A stretch of 64,000 nt of DNA from Flavobacterium limnosediminis JC2902 (GTDB lineage Bacteria; Bacteroidota; Bacteroidia; Flavobacteriales; Flavobacteriaceae): positions 186,001-250,000 of the forward strand of contig NZ_AVGG01000002.1 in assembly GCF_000498535.1 (NCBI RefSeq), written 5' to 3'. This document shows positions 17,023 to 26,711 of the stretch, piece by piece; position 1 is the stretch's first letter, and each line of letters opens with the position of its first letter. The notes below the pieces were generated by a model. The model was not told where the DNA came from. It did not search any database and saw nothing but the letters and a program-made list of their open reading frames with translations. Position numbers and translations under genes: made by a program.

Positions 17023-17530
17023 TTACTTTTTATTTATGTCGCAAAAGTATAGGATTTTTTTAAATATAGCGTTTTTGCACATTTTAAAAGTAAAATTTGT
17101 CGTTGAGCGGTCGCTTTCGAATTCTATTAATACGCTGACGGAATTATATATTACCGGAGTTTCGGCAATGTTTTATTCGCTTAAAAAAATATCAAAAAAT
17201 CACACCTTATATATATAGGTGTAATTTTAAAATGCTTTCGGACTGCTTCGGAGTGGTTTACACGGACTGAAATGGAACCTGCACCGACTTTTTTCACACC
17301 TGACAGGTTTTAAAAACGCCAAGTGGATATGCAAATAAAAACTACAGTTTAAGTTAAGTGCCATTATTGCACATATATAATATCTGCATGTCCGGCAGAA
17401 ATTCATTCTCTTTTATGAATACCAATAATAAACACCAAAAAAAACTTCTATTTCGTTGCACATCAAACAGCAAAGTTTAAATTTGTTAATAGCACAAAAA
17501 AATTGACCAGATTTCATTTAAAACCACGTA
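17023..17530. other. Gene-free divergent region before topA and glpD
   Basis: 508 bases between divergent topA and glpD. I see no convincing coding frame. It contains an AT-rich inverted repeat acacct-tatatatat-aggtgt (17202-17222) and a degraded half (17298-17317) of the palindrome at 4857-4891. The glpD-proximal 150 bases are very A/T-rich with no clean TTG/TAnnTTTG pair. Both promoters must lie here. Confidence 0.55.
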
Positions 17531-19099
17531 ATGAATCGAGAAGAGCAGTTAACCAAATTAAAACAAAACCCTGAGTGGGACGTCATCATTATTGGTGGTG
17601 GCGCATCCGGATTGGGAATTGCGCTCGATTCCGCCAGCAGAGGCTACAAAACGGTTTTGGTTGAAGCAGTTGATTTTGCCAAAGGCACTTCCAGCAGAAG
17701 CACAAAATTAGCGCATGGAGGAATTCGTTATTTAGAACAACTGGACATTGCTCTGATACGCGAAGCTTTAAAAGAAAGAGAACTGATGTTAAAAAACGCC
17801 GGCCATCTTGTGAGAAGTCAGTCCTTCGTCATTCCCATATACAGCCGCCTGAAGGGTTATTATTTCTCCACAGGTTTAAAAATATATGACTTACTCGCCG
17901 GCAAAACCTGTTTCGGAAGTTCGCAATCAATATCCAAAGAGAAAACAATCGAATTACTTCCAACAATAACACAAGAAGGTTTACAAGGCGGGATTCTTTA
18001 TCATGACGGACAGTTTGACGACGCTCTTTTCGCCATAAATCTTGCCCGCACCGCCATTGAAAAAGGCGCTTGTCTTTTAAATTACACCAAAGCCATCAGT
18101 ATCCTAAAAAACGAGGAACATCAAATTACAGGCATCGAAACAGAGGATCAGGAAACGGGTGAGAAATACAGCCTCAAAAGTAAAACGGTAATCAACGCAA
18201 CCGGAGTATTTACGAATGACATTATGAGCCTGGACAGTTCAAAAAACAGAAAGTTCGTAATTCCAAGTCAGGGAATCCATCTGGTTTTTGACAAATCGTT
18301 CTTGCCGAGTGAAAATGCAATGTTAATTCCGAAAACCCGTGATGGCAGAGTTCTTTTCATGGTCCCCTGGCACGATAAAATAATTGTGGGCACAACAGAC
18401 ACCCCTGTTGACAAACCAAGCTTAGAACCTAAACCTCTGGAAACAGAAATCAATTTCATTCTGGAAACTGCCCAAATTTTTTTGACAAAAAAACCACAAC
18501 GAAGTGATGTTCTGTCTGTTTTTGCGGGATTAAGACCTTTGGCTTTGCCTAAAAAAGAAGGACAAGAACCAAAAGAAATATCCCGAAACCATCAGATTAT
18601 TGTTTCCGACTCCGGTTTAATTTCGGTTATTGGAGGCAAATGGACTACGTATCGCAAAATTGCAGAAGATGTGGTGGACAAAGTAATCGAGATTCACCAT
18701 TTACCAAAAGTTGAATGCAAAACCCGGACCATACCGATTCACGGCCACACAACCATTGCAGAATCCGAACAAAAAAATCACTTGTCTGTCTATGGCACCG
18801 ATATACCGGAACTTTTAAAATTGCAGGAAAACGAGCCTGAACTAAAAGAAAAATTACACCCTAATTATCCTTATACTTTATCAGAAGTGGTTTGGGCCAT
18901 ACGAAACGAAATGGCCAGAACGGTGGAAGACATTTTAGCAAGAAGGCTTCGATTGCTTTTTTTAGACGCCCGGGCCGCTATCGAGTGCGCTGAAAAAGTC
19001 GCTCACCTCCTATCCAAAGAACTAAACCAAAACACGGACTGGAAACAAAAACAAATTGCCGACTTTGAAAAAGTCGCCCAAGGTTATCTCCTGCACTAA
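17531..19099 (+). CDS. glpD: Glycerol-3-phosphate dehydrogenase (FAD)
   Basis: 522 residues. N-terminal FAD-binding motif DVIIIGGGASGLGIALDSAS followed by the GlpD signatures KGTSSRSTKLAHGGIRYLEQ and, later, GKWTTYRKIAEDVVD. The C-terminal GlpD/GlpO helical domain includes SEVVWAIRNEMARTVEDILARRLRLLFLDARAA. It oxidises sn-glycerol 3-phosphate to dihydroxyacetone phosphate, passing electrons to quinone (GlpD) or oxygen (GlpO); sequence alone does not decide which. No glpK or glpF neighbour is present, so it stands alone. Preceded by 508 bases of repeat-bearing spacer. Confidence 0.92.
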   Translation: MNREEQLTKLKQNPEWDVIIIGGGASGLGIALDSASRGYKTVLVEAVDFAKGTSSRSTKLAHGGIRYLEQLDIALIREALKERELMLKNAGHLVRSQSFVIPIYSRLKGYYFSTGLKIYDLLAGKTCFGSSQSISKEKTIELLPTITQEGLQGGILYHDGQFDDALFAINLARTAIEKGACLLNYTKAISILKNEEHQITGIETEDQETGEKYSLKSKTVINATGVFTNDIMSLDSSKNRKFVIPSQGIHLVFDKSFLPSENAMLIPKTRDGRVLFMVPWHDKIIVGTTDTPVDKPSLEPKPLETEINFILETAQIFLTKKPQRSDVLSVFAGLRPLALPKKEGQEPKEISRNHQIIVSDSGLISVIGGKWTTYRKIAEDVVDKVIEIHHLPKVECKTRTIPIHGHTTIAESEQKNHLSVYGTDIPELLKLQENEPELKEKLHPNYPYTLSEVVWAIRNEMARTVEDILARRLRLLFLDARAAIECAEKVAHLLSKELNQNTDWKQKQIADFEKVAQGYLLH

Positions 19100-19194
19100 G
19101 TCCTTTAGCAGAACCTATTACATCATACCTTACTATAGCTTCAAAACAATCAAACAGCAGGCTCCCAAAACTTTTGTTAAACAAATCTGCCATC

Positions 19195-19226
19195 TTGTCA
19201 GAAAATAAAATTTAGTACTATCTTTG
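19195..19226 (+). promoter_or_regulatory. Promoter of miaB
   Basis: TTG at 19195-19197, 21-base spacer and TATCTTTG at 19219-19226, a perfect TAnnTTTG. Transcription starting near 19233 excludes the upstream in-frame ATG at 19224 and supports the start at 19257. Confidence 0.7.
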
Positions 19227-19256
19227 CTCAAAGATTTTTACACTTTTGAGTGCTAT

Positions 19257-20705
19257 ATGGAAAAGGAAATTGATGAGAAAAAACAAGGTACCAGCCTGGT
19301 TTTAGAACAAAAAGAAGAGAATACGAAAAAACTTTTTATTGAAAGTTACGGTTGTGCGATGAATTTTTCGGACAGTGAAATCGTAGCTTCCATTTTAACC
19401 GAACAAGGATACAACACCACCCAAAATCTGGAAGAAGCCGATTTGGTTTTGGTAAATACCTGCTCAATTCGCGATAAAGCAGAACAAACCGTTCGCAAGC
19501 GTCTGGAAAAATACAATGCCGTTAAACGCAGTATCAATCCAGGCATGAAAGTGGGCGTTTTGGGCTGTATGGCCGAGCGTTTGAAAAGTCAGTTCCTTGA
19601 AGAGGAAAAAATTGTGGACATGGTTGTAGGACCGGATGCTTACAAAGATTTACCGAATCTTCTGAAAGAAGTCGAAGAAGGCCGCGATGCAATTAACGTA
19701 ATTTTATCGAAAGACGAAACCTATGGCGATATTTCGCCGGTACGTTTGCAGAGTAACGGCATCAATGCTTTTGTATCCATCACGCGTGGATGCGATAACA
19801 TGTGTACGTTTTGCGTCGTTCCGTTTACACGCGGACGTGAGCGCAGCCGTGAACCGCAATCCATTTTAGAGGAAATCAAAGATTTATGGGAAAGAGGTTT
19901 TAAAGAAGTGTGTCTGTTAGGACAAAACGTCGATAGTTACCTTTGGTACGGAGGCGGTCTTAAAAAAGATTACGACAAAGCGACCGAAATGCAGAAAGCG
20001 ACGGCGGTGGATTTTGCACAGTTATTAGATATGTGTGCGATTCAGTTTCCGAAGATGCGTTTTCGTTTTTCGACTTCGAATCCGCAGGACATGCACGAGG
20101 AAGTGTTGCATGTTATCGCGAAACACCATAACATCTGCAACTACATTCACTTGCCGGTACAATCAGGAAGTACACGTATATTAAAAGAAATGAACCGTCA
20201 GCACACCCGTGAAGAATACATGGCTTTGGTAGATAAAATCAAGGCGATTATTCCGGGATGTTCGATTTCACAGGATATGATTACCGGTTTCCCAACTGAA
20301 ACAGAAGAAGACCACCAAGACACGCTAAGTCTGATGGAATATGTGGAATACGACTTCGGTTATATGTTTGCGTATTCCGAAAGACCGGGAACTTTGGCAG
20401 CCAGAAAGATGGAAGACGATGTTCCGGAGGAAGTTAAAAAACGTCGCTTACAGGAAGTCGTTGATTTGCAACAGGAATTGAGCTATAAAAGAACCTCCCG
20501 TTTCCTGAACCAAACCGTTGAAGTACTGATTGAAAAGGAATCTAAAAAATCGGATGCGCACTGGAGCGGAAGAAATTCTGAAAATATGGTAACGGTTTTC
20601 CCGAAAGGCAATTACAAGGCAGGTGACTTCGTAATGGTAAAAATAAACGATTGCACCACAGCGACTTTGATTGGAGAAGCGGTTGGTTATTCGGAAATGC
20701 AATAA
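19257..20705 (+). CDS. miaB: tRNA-2-methylthio-N6-dimethylallyladenosine synthase
   Basis: 482 residues from the ATG at 19257. N-terminal UPF0004 domain ([20 protein letters not shown], first of three Cys for one 4Fe-4S cluster; others in [10 protein letters not shown] and VLGCMAERL), radical-SAM core with CDNMCTFC (CxxxCxxC) in [20 protein letters not shown], and a C-terminal TRAM RNA-binding domain (about 415-480). It adds the 2-methylthio group to i6A37 in tRNAs reading UNN codons. The ATG 11 codons upstream overlaps the promoter and is rejected. It is followed by a small mobile-looking cassette. Confidence 0.95.
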   Translation: MEKEIDEKKQGTSLVLEQKEENTKKLFIESYGCAMNFSDSEIVASILTEQGYNTTQNLEEADLVLVNTCSIRDKAEQTVRKRLEKYNAVKRSINPGMKVGVLGCMAERLKSQFLEEEKIVDMVVGPDAYKDLPNLLKEVEEGRDAINVILSKDETYGDISPVRLQSNGINAFVSITRGCDNMCTFCVVPFTRGRERSREPQSILEEIKDLWERGFKEVCLLGQNVDSYLWYGGGLKKDYDKATEMQKATAVDFAQLLDMCAIQFPKMRFRFSTSNPQDMHEEVLHVIAKHHNICNYIHLPVQSGSTRILKEMNRQHTREEYMALVDKIKAIIPGCSISQDMITGFPTETEEDHQDTLSLMEYVEYDFGYMFAYSERPGTLAARKMEDDVPEEVKKRRLQEVVDLQQELSYKRTSRFLNQTVEVLIEKESKKSDAHWSGRNSENMVTVFPKGNYKAGDFVMVKINDCTTATLIGEAVGYSEMQ

Positions 20706-20711
20706 TCATTA

Positions 20712-21179
20712 GCCACAAATTACACAAATTAGCACAAATTAATTGGAATGTCATTTTACAAACAGGATGAAAATTATAAGATTATCGGAATTTGTATGGA
20801 GGTCCATCGAATTTTAGGTAGTGGCCTTTTAGAAATTGTCTACAAAGATGCCTTGGAATTAGAATTTAAAGAAAACAACATTCCGTTTGAAAGGGAAAAA
20901 GAATTTACTATTGAATACAAAGGAGTTGTACTTCCCCATAAATTTTATGCCGATTTTGTGGTTTATGATGAAATCATTTTAGAGATAAAATCATCCAAAG
21001 AGATTGCAAACGAACATATTGCACAAACATTAAATTATATGAAATTAGCAGATAGTCAATTAGGAATTATAGCTAACTTTCAGGGTAAATCATTACAACA
21101 TAAAAGATTAGTTCTATAAGAAATTCAAACAAACTTTCAATAAGTTGAGTAATTAGTGAAAATCCGTGTAATTTGTGGC
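20712..21179 (+). mobile_element. GxxExxY cassette bounded by inverted repeats
   Basis: The arms gccacaaattacac (20712-20725) and its exact complement gtgtaatttgtggc (21166-21179) flank one small ORF. Similarity extends inward imperfectly for about 34 bases on each side. The cassette, about 470 bases, sits between miaB and the sigma-54 regulator. No transposase is encoded, so mobility would have to be in trans. I did not find target-site duplications. Confidence 0.5.
20748..21119 (+). CDS. GxxExxY protein (PD-(D/E)XK nuclease-like)
   Basis: 123 residues. The naming motif is present as GSGLLEIVYKDALELEF (about 24-40). ADFVV (about 69-73) and ILEIKSS (about 78-84) fit the D...ExK catalytic pattern of the PD-(D/E)XK fold to which these proteins are assigned. 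Members are very common in Bacteroidota and Verrucomicrobia, often in many copies per genome. Biological role unknown; nuclease activity is inference from the motif. The gene fills the space between 14-base inverted repeats, which suggests it spreads as a unit. Confidence 0.8.
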   Translation: MSFYKQDENYKIIGICMEVHRILGSGLLEIVYKDALELEFKENNIPFEREKEFTIEYKGVVLPHKFYADFVVYDEIILEIKSSKEIANEHIAQTLNYMKLADSQLGIIANFQGKSLQHKRLVL

Positions 21180-21298
21180 AAAAAAAGAAATTATAATCAG
21201 CCTCGATTTACACAAATAAGAACAACTTATTAATCTTTCACAATTAAAAAGTTCAAATAATCTAGGGTATTAGCAAAAATTTTTGCAATTCAGAAAAC

Positions 21299-22564
21299 AT
21301 GGAATCAGTTCAAGCCATAAAACAACGATTTGAGATTATCGGGAACGACCCGAAACTCAACCGTGCGATTGAAAAAGCCATTCAGGTCGCCCCAACCGAC
21401 ATTTCGGTATTGGTTACCGGAGAAAGTGGTGTGGGTAAAGAAAGCATTCCGAAAATCATCCATTCGCTTTCGCACAGAAAACATGCTAAATATATAGCGG
21501 TAAACTGCGGAGCAATTCCGGAAGGAACTATCGACAGTGAATTATTCGGACACGAAAAAGGATCGTTTACCGGCGCTACGGGTGCCCGTGAAGGGTATTT
21601 TGAAGTGGCTGATGGTGGTACCATATTTCTGGATGAAGTAGGCGAATTACCGTTAACCACCCAAGTACGCTTGTTACGTGTGCTGGAAAACGGTGAGTTC
21701 ATAAAAGTAGGGTCTTCACAGGTACAAAAAACCAATGTTCGTATCGTGGCTGCAACCAACATGAACATGATTGACGCCATTGAAAAAGGAAAATTCCGTG
21801 AGGACCTGTATTATCGTTTGAGTACGGTAGAACTAAGTCTGCCGCCACTTCGGGAACGCAAAGACGATATTCATTTGCTGTTCCGGAAATTTGCTTCGGA
21901 TTTCGCGCATAAATACAAAATGCCGCCCATCAAACTGGATGACAATGCCATTCAGTACTTAACAAAATACCGTTGGAGCGGAAATATTCGTCAGTTGCGT
22001 AATGCTGCTGAACAGATTTCGGTACTGGAAACCAACCGCGACATTAATCTTGCTACGCTTCAGTCCTATTTACCGGCAGAGGGCAGTAATTTACCATCGG
22101 TAATCGGAACAAAAAAAGCGGAAAGTGATTTCAGTTCGGAGCGAGAGATTTTATATAAGATTCTTTTCGACATGAAAAGCGATCTGAACGACCTGAAAAA
22201 GCTCACCCTTGAATTGATGCAGAGTGGCAATGCCAAGAATGTTCAGGAAACCAACAAGCACCTTATCCAACGTATTTACGGACAGAAAGAAGACAGCGAA
22301 ATTCCGTTTGAAGAACCTTCGTTAGCCGCTATTCCGGTTCAGAATCAAAACCTTCAGGAAGAATTTGAAGATGAAGACGATGATCAAAATTACCTTTTTG
22401 CCGAGGCTGTGGAAGAAGAAGATTCCCTGCGTCTGGATGAAAAAGAAATCGAATTAATCAAAAAGGCACTGGAACGTAACAAAGGAAAACGAAAGGCAGC
22501 GGCCGATGAATTGGGAATTTCGGAAAGAACACTGTATAGAAAGATAAAACAATTCGATTTATAG
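21299..22564 (+). CDS. Sigma-54-dependent transcriptional activator
   Basis: 421 residues. The AAA+ domain starts almost at the N-terminus: Walker A GESGVGKE (about 41-48), the sigma-54 contact loop as GSFTGA (usual form GAFTGA), Walker B GTIFLDEVGELP, sensor/arginine region REDLYYRLSTVELSLPPLRERKDDI. An acidic linker (about 340-375) leads to a C-terminal Fis-type helix-turn-helix (KRKAAADELGISERTLYRKIKQF). There is no receiver, GAF or PAS domain, so its input is unclear; it may be constitutive or bind a partner. A 14-base palindrome gcaaaaatttttgc lies 13 bases upstream of the start and could be its own operator. lptE follows after 22 bases. Confidence 0.88.
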   Translation: MESVQAIKQRFEIIGNDPKLNRAIEKAIQVAPTDISVLVTGESGVGKESIPKIIHSLSHRKHAKYIAVNCGAIPEGTIDSELFGHEKGSFTGATGAREGYFEVADGGTIFLDEVGELPLTTQVRLLRVLENGEFIKVGSSQVQKTNVRIVAATNMNMIDAIEKGKFREDLYYRLSTVELSLPPLRERKDDIHLLFRKFASDFAHKYKMPPIKLDDNAIQYLTKYRWSGNIRQLRNAAEQISVLETNRDINLATLQSYLPAEGSNLPSVIGTKKAESDFSSEREILYKILFDMKSDLNDLKKLTLELMQSGNAKNVQETNKHLIQRIYGQKEDSEIPFEEPSLAAIPVQNQNLQEEFEDEDDDQNYLFAEAVEEEDSLRLDEKEIELIKKALERNKGKRKAAADELGISERTLYRKIKQFDL

Positions 22565-22586
22565 TATATTTGGATTTTAAAATCAG

Positions 22587-23090
22587 ATGAAACACTTACA
22601 ATATATATTTGCAGTAACAATACTGTTTTTTTTCAGCGGTTGTTCGGTTTACAACTTTACCGGAACCGGAAAAATTGACGCCAAAACCTTTCAGGTGAAC
22701 TACTTTCAGAACAATGCAGCTTTGGTTGAACCGGGAATTGAACGTACTTTCACGATAGAACTTCAGGAACTGATACAAAATCAGACCAATCTGAGTCTAA
22801 CGAACTCAGGAGGCGATTTGGTTTATGAAGGCGAAATCAGGGAATACCGAATTACACCGATGACAGCCACTGCCGATCAGCAAGCCGCTCAAAACCGACT
22901 TTCCATCACCGTGAATGTACGTTTCGTAAACAAGAAAAATTCGGATGATGATTTTGAAAAACCATTTTCTTTCTATTATGATTTCCCTGCCAACGAGCAA
23001 TTGGTCGGCTCAAGATTAACAGAAGCACTGGATGAGATTTTCGAGAGGATCACACAGGATATCTTTAATGCCTCCTTGGCAAAATGGTAA
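22587..23090 (+). CDS. lptE: LPS assembly lipoprotein LptE
   Basis: 167 residues. A lipoprotein signal peptide ends at FFSGCSVYNFTG with the lipidated Cys at about 18. The remainder matches the LptE family of Bacteroidota: CSVYNFTGTGKIDAKTFQV, GDLVYEGEIREYRITP, NRLSITVNVRFVN and a C-terminal ALDEIFERITQDIFNASLAKW helix. It supports LptD in placing LPS in the outer membrane. Located 22 bases after the sigma-54 activator, so probably in one transcript with it, the TPR-like gene and secG. Confidence 0.85.
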   Translation: MKHLQYIFAVTILFFFSGCSVYNFTGTGKIDAKTFQVNYFQNNAALVEPGIERTFTIELQELIQNQTNLSLTNSGGDLVYEGEIREYRITPMTATADQQAAQNRLSITVNVRFVNKKNSDDDFEKPFSFYYDFPANEQLVGSRLTEALDEIFERITQDIFNASLAKW

Positions 23091-23154
23091 AAATAGTCTG
23101 CAGTATTTGGTAATTAGTTAGCCGTTTTAAGTATCTTTAAAAATCTGATTTTAT

Positions 23155-23217
23155 CTGAACACTGAACACTGAACACTGAACACTGAACACTGAACACTGA
23201 ACACTGAAAACTGAAAC
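23155..23217 (+). repeat. Tandem 7-base repeat ahead of a TTG start
   Basis: Nine units of ctgaaca: seven perfect, then ctgaaaa and ctgaaac. The array ends nine bases before the TTG start codon of the next gene, so it occupies the leader and ribosome-binding region. A change in copy number would alter leader length in seven-base steps without touching the reading frame. Confidence 0.9.
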
Positions 23218-23226
23218 ATTAAACTT

Positions 23227-24105
23227 TTGAACGTAACCGATTTAACATACCTGATCAGTAAACCCGACTCCCTGAAAGCAAGGCAGATCGTCGAACTGGA
23301 AACAGTTTTGAATGAGTTCCCTTATTTCCAGTCGGTCAGAGCCATTTATCTGAAAGGGCTTCACAATCAAAAAAGTTTCCGTTACAATCAGGAACTAAAA
23401 AAAACAGCGGCGTATACCACTGATCGAAGTGTTCTATTTGAATTTATCACGTCTGAAAATTTCATCTCCATTCAAAAGGCTTTTTGGGAAGAAAAAGAAG
23501 CCGCTATAAACGACATTATTGTGAATCAATACAAAATTGTCGTTTCGGAAAACATTGAAGTGCATCCCAAAATCAATCCTTTGGAGCAATCCATCCTTTC
23601 TTCCATACAAATTGCCGAACCGGAAGCGGCCTCTGAAACAGTTTCGAGTGAACCAACTCCAGTTGAAGAGAAAAAACCCGAAACCGTTGAGGAAAAACTC
23701 GAAATAGGAAAGCCATTGGAATTCTCCGAACAGGAAAAACATTCGTTCCAGGAATGGCTTCAATTGGCAAAAATCACTCCGATTGAAAGAGAAAACGAAC
23801 CTCAGGAGACAGAATCTGACAATGAAAAAAAGAAAAAACTGGAATTAATCGACAAGTTTATCGAAAGCAATCCAAAAATAATTTCAGTTAAAAACGCGCC
23901 TGTAACCCCTATAAATATTGAGAAATCCACACAGGACAACTCCTATTTGATGACCGAAACCTTAGCCAAAGTTTACCTGGAACAGAAAAAATATCAGAAA
24001 GCCATACAAGCTTATGAAATATTAATTTTGAAATATCCGGAAAAAAGTAGTTTCTTTGCAGACCGAATTTCGGATATTAGACTTTTACAACAAAACAATA
24101 ATTAA
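23227..24105 (+). CDS. Uncharacterised TPR-like protein with TTG start
   Basis: 292 residues. Starts at TTG (23227), reading MNVTDLTYLISKPDSL; no ATG lies near, and the N-terminal segment looks conserved (FPYFQSVRAIYLKGLHNQKSFRYNQELKKTAAYTTDRSVLFEFIT). An acidic, proline-containing low-complexity middle (about 135-215) separates it from a C-terminal TPR-like hairpin (TLAKVYLEQKKYQKAIQAYEILILKYPEKS). No signal peptide, so cytoplasmic. Function unknown. It lies between lptE and secG, 11 bases from secG, and is preceded by the 7-base tandem array. Confidence 0.75.
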   Translation: MNVTDLTYLISKPDSLKARQIVELETVLNEFPYFQSVRAIYLKGLHNQKSFRYNQELKKTAAYTTDRSVLFEFITSENFISIQKAFWEEKEAAINDIIVNQYKIVVSENIEVHPKINPLEQSILSSIQIAEPEAASETVSSEPTPVEEKKPETVEEKLEIGKPLEFSEQEKHSFQEWLQLAKITPIERENEPQETESDNEKKKKLELIDKFIESNPKIISVKNAPVTPINIEKSTQDNSYLMTETLAKVYLEQKKYQKAIQAYEILILKYPEKSSFFADRISDIRLLQQNNN

Positions 24106-24116
24106 AGAATTATAAT

Positions 24117-24500
24117 ATGTTTTCAATTTTTTTAGTGTTAATCACAATCGTATGTTTTTTACTTGTAGTGGTAGTTATGGTTCAAAACCCTAAAGGAGGA
24201 GGATTATCTTCTTCTATCGGAGGATCTCAAATGATGGGTGGCGTTCAAAAAACAAATGATTTCCTTGACAAAAGTACTTGGACATTAGCCGGTTTATTAA
24301 TCGCTTTAATCTTATTATCAAGTTTAAGCTTTACAGGAAACCTTGGTGATAGCGGTTCAAAAATTATTGACAACAATGCTACTGCTCCAGTTGCTGCGCC
24401 GGCACCGGCTGCACCAGCAACTCCGGAAGCTGCAAAACAAGAAGCTCCGGCTGCTACTGATGCTGCTCAACCGGCCGCTACAGAAGAAGCCGCAAAATAA
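24117..24500 (+). CDS. secG: Protein translocase subunit SecG
   Basis: 127 residues. Two membrane spans (about 1-22 and 56-75) flank the SecG loop MVQNPKGGGLSSSIGGSQMMGG and KTNDFLDKSTWTLAG. After the second span there is an alanine/proline-rich tail of about 40 residues, longer than in E. coli SecG and common in this phylum. SecG assists SecYE/SecA translocation. A terminator follows. Confidence 0.92.
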   Translation: MFSIFLVLITIVCFLLVVVVMVQNPKGGGLSSSIGGSQMMGGVQKTNDFLDKSTWTLAGLLIALILLSSLSFTGNLGDSGSKIIDNNATAPVAAPAPAAPATPEAAKQEAPAATDAAQPAATEEAAK

Positions 24501-24520
24501 TCATCTGAAAAATACTTTTA

Positions 24521-24552
24521 AAATGCCAGCCTGTCAGTGCTGGCATTTTTTA
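24521..24552 (+). terminator. Terminator after secG
   Basis: Stem aaatgccagc/gctggcattt with loop ctgtcagt and a T run. Confidence 0.85.
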
Positions 24553-24641
24553 TTTGGTAAATTTGTCAGTTTAAAAGCATTGGCATAATTTCTGAAAAAA
24601 AAGAAAACATCAAAAAATTAATAACATAAAAAAATATAATT

Positions 24642-26589
<1,948 letters not shown>

Positions 26590-26612
26590 TCTTCAAAAAA
26601 GATATTTTTTTC

Positions 26613-26650
26613 AATACTGCCTGAAGTAAAATTCAGGCAGTATTTTTTTT
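26613..26650 (+). terminator. Terminator of groES-groL
   Basis: A 13-base stem aatactgcctgaa/ttcaggcagtatt with loop gtaaaa and a T run. A related hairpin follows the groL relic at 29175-29210. Confidence 0.9.
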
Positions 26651-26711
26651 ATCACAGAAAGATAAAACCTACATAAAAATCTATATCTTAGCAAGACAAA
26701 ACCTACATGCT

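Noticed and set aside
17036..17218. 60-residue frame upstream of topA
   Set aside because: AT-rich sequence with no conserved look and no promoter; it overlaps the inverted repeat region.
24553..24641. Search for a CIRCE/HrcA operator before groES
   Set aside because: No ttagcactc inverted repeat is present.
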